Part shown: positions 1 through 11,500 of the stretch, piece after piece
Position numbering within the stretch: the first letter of the stretch is position 1
Layout of the letters: each line of letters opens with the position of its first letter
NCBI RefSeq assembly: GCF_000372725.1
Contig: NW_005201192.1
Coordinates: forward strand, 124,001-188,000
Source: Emiliania huxleyi CCMP1516
Lineage: Eukaryota; Haptophyta; Isochrysidales; Noelaerhabdaceae
DNA: 64,000 bases
Direction of reading: 5' to 3'
The notes under the pieces: model-generated
Database searches by the model: none
What the model was told of the DNA's origin: nothing
The model's input: the letters and a program-made list of their open reading frames with translations, nothing else
Program-made: the position numbers and the translations under genes

Positions 1-546
1 AAGTTCAAGCGACACATCGAATTCCTCGCGACTCGGGAGGGTAAAGGGGGCACGCTCCCCCACCTACGGGGGGTCGTTTCCTTCTGACGCGACGAGCGAG
101 GCAACAAAGAGAGAGGCCGTAGAACTCACCCACAAAACCACCTATACTAATTTCTCATTCACCTTTTTGGTCTGTGCTAGACGTTTCGCCCCGTGCCCGT
201 GAGCGTGTGTGTGTCGCCCCACACGCCCCGCCTTTTACTACCATGTACCATCTGCCAACGCGCCATGCAACGCGCAACGGCCTTTTTTACTGACTCTCTG
301 TGCACACTCGAACCCTCGCACCTAATGTGCGCGCCATAGGCTGTCCAGTCGCAGTCGTTCGGGGTGACTTGTGTGCATGCACAACATGACATGTACATGT
401 ACATGTGTATTTTTTGCAGGGCGAGGAACAAGATCCTGCACACCATGCGCACACTCGAGAGAGAGCGTCCGGCCTCACGTGCTCTGAGATGAGCTCTATT
501 TCAGATTCACAATATGTTCCGGTCCACAATGTGAGAGACTGTGTCC
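1..546. other. intergenic, no gene seen
   Basis: I see no convincing coding sequence here. The short open frames lack family features and overlap one another on both strands. The stretch is less GC-rich than the genes and holds a short TACATG run near 390. It probably contains the 3' flank of the IFT57 fragment that ends at 547. Confidence 0.4.
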
Positions 547-1061
547 TTAGAGCTGCTCCATATCGTCGTCGTCAAGGAACGCTTCGCAATCTGCGCCGCG
601 CTTGGAAACCTCTGAGTTCCTCGGTATGCTCGCCTCCTTGAGCTTCTTCGAGGTCAGCGTCGAAGTGAGCACGCCGATGCGAATCTCGAGCTGTTTTGTC
701 TCGGTGCGCAGCTGCGTAAGGGCCGTCTTCACCTTGAGCAGCGGCTTTGTGTCCGTCATCGACGCACCTCGGGTGTCCATCTGCGCCTTCACTTTGGCGA
801 GATCCTCCGAGACGGACTGAAGATCACTGGTCAGCGCGTTGATCGTGTCAGCATTCTTGTTGTACTCCTCCATGCGAGCCCTCAGCTCATCCTTTCTCTC
901 TGCATAGCGCGCGACCGCGTCGGCGCATTGGGTGTTGACCTTCTGCTCGGCGTTTTGAATGGCCTGCAAAGTCCGCGCGAGATCCTCCGCAAGCCGCTCG
1001 AGCGTCGCGGCCGTCTCCGGCGCGAGCGCCTGCAGCTTCGCCTGGTGCGACTTTGTGTTGA
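547..1061 (-). CDS. IFT57: IFT57 C-terminal exon (partial)
   Basis: The translation matches the C-terminal coiled coil of IFT57/HIPPI, a subunit of the IFT-B complex that carries cargo along flagella. The order of conserved pieces fits the family: LAEDLARTL, then SEDLAKVKAQM, then GASMTDTKPLLKVKTALTQL, then LEIRIGVLTSTL and KKLKE. The frame opens just inside a likely AG acceptor near 1062 and there is an in-frame stop above it, so this is an internal or terminal exon. No upstream IFT57 exon could be found on this strand, and the next gene on the other strand starts at 1257. The 5' part is therefore missing from its expected place. It could be a truncated copy, or the remaining exons may lie beyond a very long intron. 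Confidence 0.72.
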
Positions 1062-1256
1062 CTAGAGCCCCAGCCTACTCCGCGTGAACTCTCGAGGGAT
1101 CTCGAGTTGCTCCCAGCTGCTCGGTGTACGAACTCTGTTCACAGCCTTGTTATTGAGAAGAAAATACGTCGTATGGCGCTGTGCGCTGGTCTGTGAGAGG
1201 TTGAGGTGCGAGCCCTGGAGGCCCTGGGGATGGGGGGAGACTACCCGCGGGCCTAG

Positions 1257-2207
1257 ATGGCCGCGCGCATTCACACCGAGCAGCGAGGAGTGACTGCGGC
1301 ACAGCAGAGGAGATTCATGTTCGTGGTGGCGCTTTCTGGCGTGCTGCTGGCGTCGGCCGGCCACGTCGTCCGCCTGTCGGTTCGCGCACGCCACGCAGTA
1401 CCATCCTCCCACATCCGGGCGTCCGAAGCGCCTGAGAAACGTCGGATCCCTGAGCCTCTGGTGGAGTGGGGCATGACCGAAGAGCTGTACTCAAAGCTGT
1501 CGCACAACTACCGGCGCAACTTCATAAAGCTCATGAAGCGTGGCGACGAGGAGATGGCGCGCAGCAAAATTACCAGACTTCGCGGGTACCTCTGCAGCGA
1601 CGCCGACGCGGACGCGACTCCCGCTGCTGCCGCCAGCGTCGCCGACGCACCTCCTGAGCAGCCACCGGCGACGGCAGCGCCACCGCCATCGCCACCGCCA
1701 CCAGCGGCGCCACGAGCGTCGCCCACGCCAGCGCCCTCGGCTGCAGCGGCTGAGGCTTTGGAGGCCTCGGCGGTGCTACAGGCAGAGCTTGCATCTGCGA
1801 GGCGCAAGCTGGCGGCAGCCGATGCGGCAGCGGCTGCGGCGGCCGAAGTGGTGGCTGAGGCGGAGCTTGTCCGAGCGGAGGCGGCCCAGGAGGTGCAGCG
1901 GGTGGAGGCGGCAGCGGCGGCGGCTGCAGCGGCCGAGGCGGCGGCGGCGGCCGAGGCGGCGGCGGCGGCCGAGGCGGCGGCGGTGGAATCGAAGGAGGAG
2001 GCGGAGGCGGAGGCGGAGGCGGAGCAAGAGGCAGCCAGCGCGGCGGCGGCGCAGAGTCTGCACGTGGAGGTTGCTTGCCCGGAGACGCTGCCTCTTTCGC
2101 GCGCGATGCGGCTGCGTTTGCCCGACGGCCGCGAGTTCGACATCAGCGTGCCGGAGGGCATCAGCGCGGGCGAGACCTTCACGGTGGGGCCAATCCCTCC
2201 GGCGTGA
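1257..2207 (+). CDS. unrecognised secreted or plastid-targeted protein
   Basis: A single open frame of 316 aa. A hydrophobic leader follows the second Met at 1317 (FVVALSGVLLASAGHVV), so the real start may be 1317, with 1257 adding 20 residues. Residues 70-115 form a charged region with WGMTEELYSKL and YRRNFIKLMKRG. Residues 120-265 are Ala/Pro- then Ala/Glu-rich low-complexity sequence, probably a long helix. The C-terminus (about 275-316) has LRLPDGREFDISVPEGISAGETF, a VPxGxxxGxxF pattern common in short beta domains of algal proteins. No enzyme family is recognised. The leader suggests the secretory or plastid route. The GC-rich alanine stretch makes all frames open here, but the leader and C-terminal pattern favour this one. 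Confidence 0.55.
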   Translation: MAARIHTEQRGVTAAQQRRFMFVVALSGVLLASAGHVVRLSVRARHAVPSSHIRASEAPEKRRIPEPLVEWGMTEELYSKLSHNYRRNFIKLMKRGDEEMARSKITRLRGYLCSDADADATPAAAASVADAPPEQPPATAAPPPSPPPPAAPRASPTPAPSAAAAEALEASAVLQAELASARRKLAAADAAAAAAAEVVAEAELVRAEAAQEVQRVEAAAAAAAAAEAAAAAEAAAAAEAAAVESKEEAEAEAEAEQEAASAAAAQSLHVEVACPETLPLSRAMRLRLPDGREFDISVPEGISAGETFTVGPIPPA

Positions 2208-2662
2208 GTGGCTATCGGCGCGACGTGCCGCATCCCGGCTCTCTCTCTGAGTCTGAGCCACGCGACCCCGAGTCGTGTTCAAGACATGAATGTCCACACT
2301 GGAGGTGTAGTTGTGTTGGCGTCGCCGGGTGCGGGGGGGGCACCTTTAGCTAAGTCTTTAGCTATTACAGGCGCACGATGTGTGTGCCATCTCGGTCTGC
2401 GCGCTCAGTCTGCGCGCACACTCTCTTGCCTTCAGGAGACGCGGAGGGGGCCCTCACTCACTCTGCACACGTTTTTTACACCGGCTACCCCCGACACCCC
2501 ACATTTTGTACCCTGGAGTAGCCTGCTGGTCCCGCGCATGCACTGCTGAGTCATGACGCGGCGCGCCGTCAGCCGACACGTCGCTGCCTTCAGTCAGCCT
2601 TGCGGGCGTCCCCGGCGCTTGTGAGCCATGTGCGCGTGCCGGTGCTCGCGAGGCCCCGCAAC
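2208..2662. other. intergenic
   Basis: This lies between two convergent genes. No open frame with recognisable content and no clear repeat was found; it probably holds both 3' untranslated regions. Confidence 0.4.
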
Positions 2663-3091
2663 CTACCGTGATGCCCAAAGAGCGAGGACTAGCTCGGCTG
2701 CCTCGTGAAGCGCAACAAATCGCCCGCCGGCGTGAGCCGACGTGGCACGGTCGCGCACACTGGCCACGCGAGCCATCAGCGATGCATCCTCATCAGATGA
2801 GCGGCTGTGCAGCAGCGCGTGCAGGAGCTGAAGAAAGCTCGGGTGGGCGTCGCCCGCGGCGTCTGAAGCGAGCCGGCAGAGCGCGGCGCGATCGCCGCGC
2901 TGCCGCCACGCATCCAGGTCTTCGCTGCTCGCAGACTCGAGCCAGTGCCGCCGTTGTTGCAGCGCATCGGCGGCTGTCGCAAGGCGCTTGTTGATGTGCT
3001 CGTCCATGTGCTCGTCCGAGAACATTTCTACCTGCCGACGCTTCAACGTGCCGACGATGTTGTTAACGTTCTCGACGGCCATGTTCTCCAT
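2663..3091 (-). CDS. small hypothetical alpha-helical protein
   Basis: The protein is 142 aa when started at the Met of MENMAVENVNNIVGTLKRR. The frame is open further upstream, but that extension is Phe/Ser-rich and untypical, so the internal Met is preferred. The sequence is rich in charged helical segments (EMFSDEHMDEHINKRLATAADAL, then RRHWLESASSEDLDAWRQRGD) and ends HEAAELVLALWASR. It has no signal peptide or membrane segment. The first 60 residues resemble the short coiled coils of small adaptor or kinetochore/BLOC-type subunits, but I do not recognise the family. It is intronless as read. Confidence 0.5.
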   Translation of the reverse strand: MENMAVENVNNIVGTLKRRQVEMFSDEHMDEHINKRLATAADALQQRRHWLESASSEDLDAWRQRGDRAALCRLASDAAGDAHPSFLQLLHALLHSRSSDEDASLMARVASVRDRATSAHAGGRFVALHEAAELVLALWASR

Positions 3092-5125
3092 CGCGGCTGG
3101 GGGCGGCGGCTGCGCAGCGTGCGTGCGTGCGGCGTGCGTGTCAGGCAGGAGGGCGATGCTGCCAGCCCTCTTCGCCACCGTCGGTGAAAAGGCAGTGGTA
3201 AGCGCCCGCGAAACAGTGCACGAAAAAAGAATTTTCGCGCGAATAGAACATATAAGAGAGAAGCGGGGTTTTAAAAACAAGAACCGGAAAGAACAAGGAA
3301 AAGAAATCGTGGGGGGGGCTGTGACCCCAAAGGGGTGCGTGTGTGTGGCAAACAACTAAGCCCAGCCACCAACCACCCGCCAGCGACGAAACAAAACAAA
3401 ACAAAACAAAATTGTATACAAAAAGAATTGCGGCGACGAGAATTTTACATACAAGGTGAAAAACAATTTTACCGGGCTGACGCGCAACAGCCAACACTGG
3501 GCACAGCCCACAGGACTGGCAGGGCGCAACCCACTGGCACACTAGGTACAGCGGGAAAAAGAAAAGAATTCAGCGGGTTAGTATGGTGATCCGCCTCCAC
3601 TCTTGTGTTGCTCGCTCCGCCCGGGCGGAGGGCATGGCCGCGGAGGAGGCGAGTGAGCGCTTGCGCCTTGCCAGGCCTCGTTCCGCAGACAGTGGGGGAA
3701 AATTAATAAGTGGCCCCGCGAGCTGGTGGGAATAGGACCGCCGCAAGCGGCGTGGCATGGGGCGGTTGAGCATCCCTCTGGGGGCCCCTCTGCGCCGGGG
3801 AGGCGTTGTTGGAGGCTAGGACGCAAGCGTCCGTCGCCCTTTTCAAACTCGGGGCCCACTCCGCTGCGCTCCGACCCGAATTCGGAGGGCCATGAAATTT
3901 AAGGTGTTGCTGCGCAAAAGGGGCGGGGCGCGGGCGCGCGCGGCAGGCCGAGAGCTCTTTTTGGAGACCAGACCTTTCGATGGTTCATGCTTTCTATGTC
4001 TATCTATCATGCTTCATGACACGACACGCGGTGGTGGGAGCTGGTGGAGCTGTCAGCTGATCGATCCAAGATGGTGGGGAGTGGGGGGCATGGCTGGGCA
4101 TGCAGGTCCGCCAGTCGGCCCGGCCTCTGACGTGGTGCTGCCGCTGCATTCGCTGAAGAAGAGAGGTGCGACGGCTTGATTTGGAGGCACTGGAGGCGAT
4201 GGCGCTAGCGAAGGGAGGTTGGGCCGGGCCGTGAGGGGCTGATGGCGCTGGCCAGCGCGGGGTGTGAGATGCCGTCGTCGTCGTATACTGCTGGCCCTCG
4301 CCCTCAGTTGCCAGGGCTGTGGGCTGCAGAATTGGCGTCTGTGGCGTCTACGCAGGCTCTCTGCAGCGTGATGGCTGGCGGGACTGCGAGGCCGGCGGCA
4401 GCGGAAGGAGAGGCTGGGCACGAGCCAGGAACAGGCTGGCCAGTCCGCAGGTGGCTGCGCTCGGGCGAGCGCGCGCGCACATGGCAGGCCGAGCAGGCTC
4501 GGCATGTATGGTGAACCCCCCGATGTCGCGATGGCGGTCCCGCTTTTCCGCGATCATTTCGTCCGTCCAACCGAAGGAAGCGCCGGATCGCCCATGTTTA
4601 GCGTTTACCAAACTTGAACCGACGTTCTTTTCGGCTCTGAGATTCCGTTTTCGCCCGGTATATTCGGATTTTCGCTATTTGGTCGTGTGGGTGTGAATCC
4701 CGGGATTAGTCAATGGTACCGCGTCGGCGACGCGGGCGCCTTGCGGGCAGAGCCCTTAGCCACCCAATAAAAGTCTTGCGCGGTGCGCGGTCAAAACACG
4801 GAAAACTCGAAGTGCTCCCCGGCCCTGTGGATGTGAGGCTACCGACTGCACTCCAAGTGCTCCAAAACGTGCGAGGCTTCACGCTTAGGTCCCTCCTTCG
4901 GCGAGCGCCGCCGGAGCCGCTTCGCTCGGCGGCCTGCCGTCCGGCGACGCGGCGGGCGAGGGCGGCTCCGCGACGGGCTCCACGGTGATCTCGTGCTTGA
5001 GGAAGCGGCCGAGGCGAGGAGCAGCTGGACGCAGCCATCTCGCTGCGACGGGAGGGATGGCTGCGTCAGCCGCAGCCACCTGGGCAGCGCGGGGAGGCGG
5101 CGGGAGGGGAGGCGACGGGCTTGGT
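3092..5125. other. gene-poor stretch with repeat fragments
   Basis: No gene could be supported. Two repeat fragments are present. About 3741-3803 is an inverted copy of 27045-27118 (shared core around CGCAAGCGGCGTGGC). About 4818-4866 carries the 3' end (ending ACTCCAAGTGCTCC) of the dispersed family also found at 15360-15745 and 28475-29388. Open frames at 3892-4179 and 4242-4700 show no family features. Confidence 0.45.
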
Positions 5126-5971
5126 CTAGGGCCGCGGCGCCTCCCAGAAGCCGTCGAAGACGAGCGATCGGCCGTTGGAGAGGCGGAGCTCGAGCGAGTT
5201 GTCCGAGGCCTGGGACCAGTGCAGGAACCGGGCGTGGCGGACGGCCTCGAGCTCGATGAGTGGCAGGGCGAACATGGCGGACTGGTCGTAGGAGAGGAAG
5301 CAGACGTGCGCCGGCGTGAGGATGAGGTGGCCGGTGCGGCTCTGGTGCGAGACGCGGAATGTGTGCAGCGCCTCCTCGTCGGCGGGGAGAGCGAAGAGGG
5401 CTCTGAGCGCCTCCGCCATCGGCAAGCCGGTGCCGACGTGGCTCGCGCGTCGCGAGTCGTTGAACTCTGAGAATCGCGCCTGCATCACCGGCACGCCCTC
5501 CCTCGCCACTCCTCCCGCTGCGAAGAGGTCGTCGGTGTGGACGCCGATCGAGACGACCCAGTCGTGCTGCAGCGCCTCTGCTGCGGTCATGCGGCGCGCC
5601 GGGTCGACGGCGAGGAGGCGGCCGAGAAAGTCGCGCGCGGAGGAGGAGATGCCCTCCCAGTACTTGTGCGGGAAGCGGTACGAGCCGGCTCGCACGCGCG
5701 CGTTCATCTCTGCGTCCGTCTGGCCGAAGAAGGGCGGCGAGGCGGAGAGGAGGATGTAGACGACGACGCCGACGGACCAGAGGTCGCAGGCGGTCGAGTA
5801 CTGCGACAGCGCGGCGCGGCTCGTCTCGCGCGACAGCACCTCGGGAGCGACGTACCCCGGCGTGCCGCAGCGCAGCGTCTTCCTCAGGCCGTCGGGCGCG
5901 AGCGCGACGATCCGCGAGAGGCCAAAGTCGGTCAGCTTGAGCTCTGCGCCGGGCGCGTCGGAGGCGAGGAG

Positions 5972-6004
<33 letters not shown>

Positions 6005-6579
6005 CTTCCGGTCGTGCAGGTAGAGGACGGCGTTGAGAAGCTTGAAGGTGAAGTACCGCGCGTCCTCCTCGGTGTACCTGCCGAGCTGCACGATCCGGTC
6101 AAAGAGCTCGCCGCCGGTGACCTCCTCCATTACGAGGTAGACCTTCACCTCGCTCTCAAAGATCTGCGGACGGGCGTGGGAACGACGGGTGGCCCTGGCG
6201 AGGCGTCGAAGCTCTCCGCGCGAGAGCGCACCTCGAAGAGACGGACGATGTTTGGATGCTGGACCGAGCGCAGGATCTCGACCTCGGCGCGAATCATGTC
6301 GCGACGCTCGGCTGAGCGCGAGAGCGGCTTCCTCACCACCTTGATGGCAACGGTGTCGCCGGCCGCCAGCCGGCAATGCGGCGTCGCGCACCTGCACGTC
6401 GCTCGGATCACCTTTGCAAAATTGCCCGTGCCGAGCGTGTCTCCAAAGGCGTAGTGAGCGTGAACAGAGGCGGTGCCCTCGCCGAACAGCGGTGGATTCG
6501 ACGACGACGACGCCGCTTCTCCGTCGACAGACGTGGCCCTGGAGCGCGGCGAGCCGACGGAGGAGGGTGCTGGCTGCAT
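5126..6579 (-). CDS. CaMK-family Ser/Thr kinase with C-terminal GRAM domain
   Basis: Two exons: 6579-6232 and 6163-5126, with a 68-bp GTGCGC...CAG intron. Splicing joins NIVRLFE to IFESEVKVYLVMEE and gives 460 aa. The kinase domain (about residues 42-310) has the glycine loop LGTGNFAKV, the Lys of VAIKVV, HRDLKPENIL, DFGLS, a CGTPGYVAPEVL activation segment and DLWSVGVVVYILL, all typical of the CaMK/CHK2 group. The last 100 residues (ALFALPADEEALHTF, TGHLILTPAHVCFLS, IELEAVRHARF, LSNGRSLVFDGFW) match a GRAM domain, a PH-like lipid or membrane-binding fold. I infer a kinase recruited to membranes. No calmodulin-binding or EF-hand segment is evident. Kinase identity is secure; the GRAM call is strong but made by eye. 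Confidence 0.85.
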
Positions 6580-6789
6580 GGGAAATGTCGAAAAAACAGG
6601 CGAATTGGATTATGCTTGGGGCGGACAGCATGACGGGTAGTTAGGGTAGGTCTGGGCCCTCCGTCGGGTTTTCCCCTCTCTTCACGCTGGAATTTTCACA
6701 GAAGAAAAAGAATTATGCGGGGTGTGAGGCTGCCAACGAGGAACGAGAGAAGAATATAGGGTGGATAAAGCGCCTGTTCACGGCATGGA

Positions 6790-7345
6790 GGGTGAGCCAC
6801 ACCGAACGTACCGAGCGAAGGGCCGAGCGGAAGGAGGACGGGGAAGATGACTCGGAGGAGGACGAACCAGTGGAAATTCAGTTGTCAGATGTCACGGATG
6901 CATCCGAAGGGGACCCCAGCGCCGGCATCATCCGTAGAGGCACGAGTGTTCGAAGAGAGAGTGGACCTGAGCAACAACATGACGTGTAGGCAAATGATCG
7001 GAGTGGGAGTCAGAAATGTGGTCCTTGCGCGAGGGGAGCTTGATAGACTCGAGGGGCCAGGATACGCCGCGAGGAGGACGGAGTTGCGCAAGGCGAAAGA
7101 AGCCGCGAGAACAAGGGACCGGCAGGCGGCGGCGTCGCAGGACGAGGCAGAAGAGAACGACGCGACAGAGGAGGAAGTGACAAGGGAGAGACCGACGAGA
7201 GTGGGACGGCCGCGAGGTGGCATGAAGGTTGCAGCGAGAAGCGGCGAGAGACTGCGAAAAGAGATACGAAGAGGCAGACTCCCCAGGGTGGGCGACGGCT
7301 AGCGCACCACACTCCTCTCCTTAAAATCCCTGTGTGGTGGCGGCG
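6790..7345 (+). repeat. dispersed repeat R3, retroposon-like 3' part
   Basis: An acidic/arginine-rich frame (to about 7302, ending RRGRLPRVGDG) is followed by a conserved tail near 7325 (AAAATCCCTGTGTGGTGGCG). The segments 7095-7190 and 7190-7345 recur inverted at 29470-29385 and 28445-28300, and the tail also occurs at 41670-41750. Copies share one end and differ at the other, as expected of a retroposon family. Its class cannot be fixed from this window. I do not call a gene here. Confidence 0.6.
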
Positions 7346-7652
7346 TGCCGTTCTCCCATCCCTCCCTTGGGTTGTGTGTTTTCTTTCTTTCTTTCTGCAC
7401 TCCAAGTCCGCTCCAAGTGCCAGTTCAGGTGGAATTCCGAATTTTCGCATCGTGGGATTTCCATCCCTCCCTTGGGTTGTTTTTCTTTCTTTCTTCGCGG
7501 GGTGGGGGTGGGGGTGGCGGCACAAAACTCTCTCGCACGCTGGGCACGGGACTGGCGCGCACTGGCACTAACACAGGTACACCACGGGAGCCGCCTAAGC
7601 GCTGCTCACTAGATCCGTTAAACGCCCGAATGGAGGGGGTAGGGGGTATGTA

Positions 7653-8128
7653 CGTTCGGGCTTATTTTAAGATGAGGTAAACAGCAATAGATCCCCCTGA
7701 AGCGGCCTAACTAATCGATACCCAGCCCTCACGGAATCGGTCCCTCGTTGTACAGCAATCGATCCTTCACAGTGCCCGTCCTGCCAAACTTGCCGAGAAT
7801 CGGTCCCCCACCCACCCAGGTCACCTGTGGCGCGAAGCTCATGTCTCCCGCCCTCGGCGCGCCGACCGCGCAGCGGCGGCAGACCACCCTCAGGTTCGAG
7901 GGGCGCCTGGGGCTGAGCGGGCTGCCTCCGCCAGAGTTTGGCTCGCCCACCCGCGGGCTGTCACCCTGCCACGGGTCGCAAGCCCTCTGCCGGCCGGAGC
8001 GCCGGCTGCGCAGGCTTCCAGCAATTGGTCCCTTGGCAAGCGCGAATCGGTCCCCCTGGCTCCAGGAACTGATCCGGCACTGCACCCGGATCTATTGCTG
8101 TTTACCTCATTTAAAATAAGTACCCGAC
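7653..8128. mobile_element. 476-bp inverted-repeat (MITE-like) element
   Basis: The ends are inverted repeats. The left end near 7661 reads CTTATTTTAAGATGAGGTAA and continues with CAGCAATAGATCC. The right end, 8090-8120, is its reverse complement with a one-base gap, about 34 bp in all. The outer bases CGTTCGGG and CCCGACG extend the pairing loosely. An 8-bp GGTATGTA occurs on both sides (7645-7652 and 8129-8136), the duplication size usual for hAT elements. The right copy, however, runs into a TATG microsatellite, so the duplication is only a candidate. The interior has no transposase, so it would be non-autonomous. Confidence 0.65.
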
Positions 8129-8136
8129 GGTATGTA

Positions 8137-8550
8137 TGTATGTATGTAGGAAGGTGAAGAACAGCCAGGCTCGGACTGGACACCAACGCGGTATGGGTGG
8201 ACGCTGGACAGATGATGACGGCACGCACGAGCGACACACACAGACACAAAAACAGGCTCACTAGGGGGTCTGCACAGGAAGTGTTGTCAGCGCGCGGGTA
8301 TGGCGTGGGTGCCGTGAGGGTGGGCATGCGCGTGCAACATCAATCGCCAGCAGCGTACCGGTAGCTGCGGGCGGAGGAGCGGGCAGGATGCACCATGCAC
8401 CACGAGCCACGAGGCAGCTGCGCTTTGACGCTACAGAATGGGAGAGTCCGATGGCTGGGCTTGTCGCCGGGCGAGCTAGCCCCTCAGCCGGCCGCGGAGG
8501 TGCTCCCCTCCTACCCCCTCTGCGCGACTAACCAGGGTTTTTAGAAGCCG
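8137..8550. repeat. dispersed repeat beside TATG microsatellite, plus 5' flank
   Basis: Bases 8146-8210 (GGTGAAGAACAGCCAGGCTC onward) are nearly identical to 15815-15882. Both copies follow a tetranucleotide microsatellite (TATG here, TAGG there). The rest, to 8550, is the upstream region of the lipase maturation factor gene, without other recognisable features. Confidence 0.6.
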
Positions 8551-11500
8551 ATGATCGCCTCCCACACGGCCGCGCTATACACCGCAGTCCACCGAGCCCT
8601 CACCGCCGACCTGCCAGAGCTGCTCCGCCTCGCCGCCGATGCCCTTGCCACGGTGCCAGCACCGCCTGACCTCGCCGGATGGTCCGAGCTAACACGGGAG
8701 GAGCTCTTTCGTCTTGCGCCCGTCTGCGGCTCCCTCGTCGTCCTCTTGTTTGGACTCCCTGCCTGTGTGCTGTGCGAGCCGCGAATTGGCAGGACCGGCG
8801 AATACTGGCTCACCCGCGTCGCCCTGCTCCGCGGCATCGGCCTTCTTTACGTCTTCGCCTTTGCTTCGAGCGCGATGCAAGGACGGGCGCTGTTCGGTGC
8901 GAGAGGGCTCTTCGCACCCGCGACCGGCTCTTCGGGACCAACGCCGGCCCTGGACCTGCTTGCCGGCGCCGGCGTGGGCTCAGCCGACGCGCGCGTCGAG
9001 CTCGCCTCCCTGTGTGGGCTGCTGCTCTCTCTCCTCCTCGCCTTCGGAGGGCCTCGCTTCGCGCTGTGGGCGCCGCTGCCCGCCAGCCTCTGGCTTCTGC
9101 ACCTCTCCCTCGTCAACAACGCCTCGCGCCTCCTCCCGGCCCACAGCTGGGAGTGGGCCGCGCTGGAGCTCGGCTTCCTCGCCATCTTCCTCGCGCCCGA
9201 GTGGCCTCCTTCGACGCTGTACCCGCGGCTGCTCCCGCCCCCCTCCGCGGTGCTCCTCCTCTTCCGGTGGCACCTCTTCCGCCTCCTGCTCGGCGCCGGC
9301 CTCTCCCGGCTCGCCGACCACTCCCCCTCCTGCTGGCGGCGCCTCGACTGCGCCGCGGCGCACCACGAGACGCAGCCGATGCCGACGCCCCTCGCCTGGC
9401 TGCTGCACGGGATGCCTGCGAGGTGGCGCGCGGCAGAGGCGGCCGTCTCTCTCGCCGCGCTGATCCTCGCCCCCTTCGCGGCGCTGCTGCCGTCGCGCGC
9501 CGCGCGCCTCGCGACCTTCTGGATCGAGGCTGGCGTCCAGGCTGGCGCCCCAGCGCGCCTCGCCCCTCCCAGCTCCTCCTCCACCAACCACCACCCCTCC
9601 AACACCTCTCCCCGTGCCCGGCCCTCGCAGGTGGGCTCGATGGCGAGCGGCAACGTTGGATTCGCCAACTGGGCCGCCCTCGTCCCCGCCCTCGCCCTCC
9701 TCGACGACGCCGCCCTCGCGCCCTTCTTCGGCGCCGCAGCGGCGGACGCCGCCGCCGCCGCCGCCGCACAGGCGGCCGCGCTCACCGCCGCGCCGCCGCC
9801 GCCGAGGCCGAAGCCGCCAGCTTCGGCAGCCACTGCTGCCTCCACCGCATCCACCTCCATGGCCGGTCCGAGGCGGCGCCGAGGTGGCGGCGCCGGGCCG
9901 GCGGCGGCGGGCGGCGGCGGGGCGCTGCGAGCGTGCCGGCGCGGCGCGTGCGTTGCCTACCGGCGCGGCCGCGCAGCAGTGCAGGCTTGCCTCCTCGGCC
10001 TCGTCTGCGTCAAGTCGCTCTCTCCGCTGGCTGCGCTCTTCTCGCCCGCGCCGCAGCCGCAGCACTACGACCGCTGGTTCCTGGTCAACGCCTATAGCGG
10101 CAGCTTTGGCGGCGACGCGGTCCGCTCGGGGAGAGGGCAGCTGCGGCCGTCCTCGAGGCGGCCCCCTCCCCCTGACCAGCCCGGCGCCCCTCGGCAGGTG
10201 CACGCGCATCGAGTCACCCTCGCCCTCGACTACTCGAACGACCCCCTCCTCGAGCAGGAGCCGCTCCGCGCCGCGCTCGCGCCGCACCAGCCCGCGCCCC
10301 GCTGCACGGACCAGCCCGGCCCGGTCGGCAAGGACGAGAGGGGCGCCTCGTACACTTGCGCGCAGCTCGCGCGGGCGAGCGCGTGCAGCACCGACAAGCT
10401 GCGCGCGACGTGCCCGCTCGCCTGCGGCGTGCCGCGCTGCGACGGCAGGGTCGCCCTGCCCGACGCCCTCGTGGCGCGCGTCGGGGCGGGTGACGACTAC
10501 GGCCGTGACGCGCTCGGCCGCAAGACGGAGGGCGGAGAGGTGCGGTGGTCGCCGCTCAGCTTCGCTAACCTGCCCGGCGAGCTGCGCGCCGCTCCCCGCT
10601 GGAGCTCGCCGCTGCACCACCGCTTGTCGTGGGAGGCAGCTGCTGCGAGCGGAGCAAGGGGGGGCGGGGGGGGCGCCGGTCTCCAACCCCTCCCCCCGCC
10701 GCTGGCAGGTCTGGTCCGCAGTCGCGGCGCGTCTCGAGTCGGTCGGCGAGGCGGCGAGCGGGGCGGGCGGCGAGCCGCCGCCACTCGTCGAGCTGCAGCT
10801 GCCCGGCTTCGTGCTCGAGCTCGTCCGCAGGCTGCTCGACGGCGACGCGGACGCGGTGCAGCTGCTCGCGACGCGGGCGCGCGGCGCGCTGCGGCGCCCG
10901 CGGCGGAACTCGAGCGTGCGGGGGCGGGCCTACGGCGTGGTGGGTCCAGCCGCCATTCGCGCGCGGCTGTGGGTCTATCGCTTCTCCTCCCTGGCCGCGC
11001 TCTTGCAGCGCGGGGAGTGGTGGGAGCGCGAACCGCTCTCGTCGCCCGCCATCTACAGCCGCCGCCCCCGCCCTCGCAGCCCCGCGGCGGCGAAGGCGTC
11101 GGCCACGGCGGGGACGGAGCAGGCAGCCACAGAGGAGCCGCCGCCGCTGCCTCCGAGGGCCTTGCCGTGGGTGCGGCAGCGGCTTCTCCAGCTCTCCACC
11201 GTCGGCGCGGCGGTGGCCATCGACGGAGTGGTGCACTCCACGGCGCCGCTCCTCATGGCTGCCGCGCTCGCCCTGTACTCCACGCTGCTCCTCCTCGCCG
11301 GCGTGGCAGACTACGGCGGCGTCGACGCGGTCGCAGCGCCGGCTCTCGCACGGATGGGCGCCTCCGCCGCCCACATCGGCGCAGCCATCGGCGCCCTCGA
11401 CGTCTCGTCGCCCGAGCGGTGCGTCGCGGCAGTCTGGAAGCTCGTCGCTACAGCCGCCGTCGTCGCGACGACGTGTCTCCTCTGGGCGGTGGGCTGCAGC

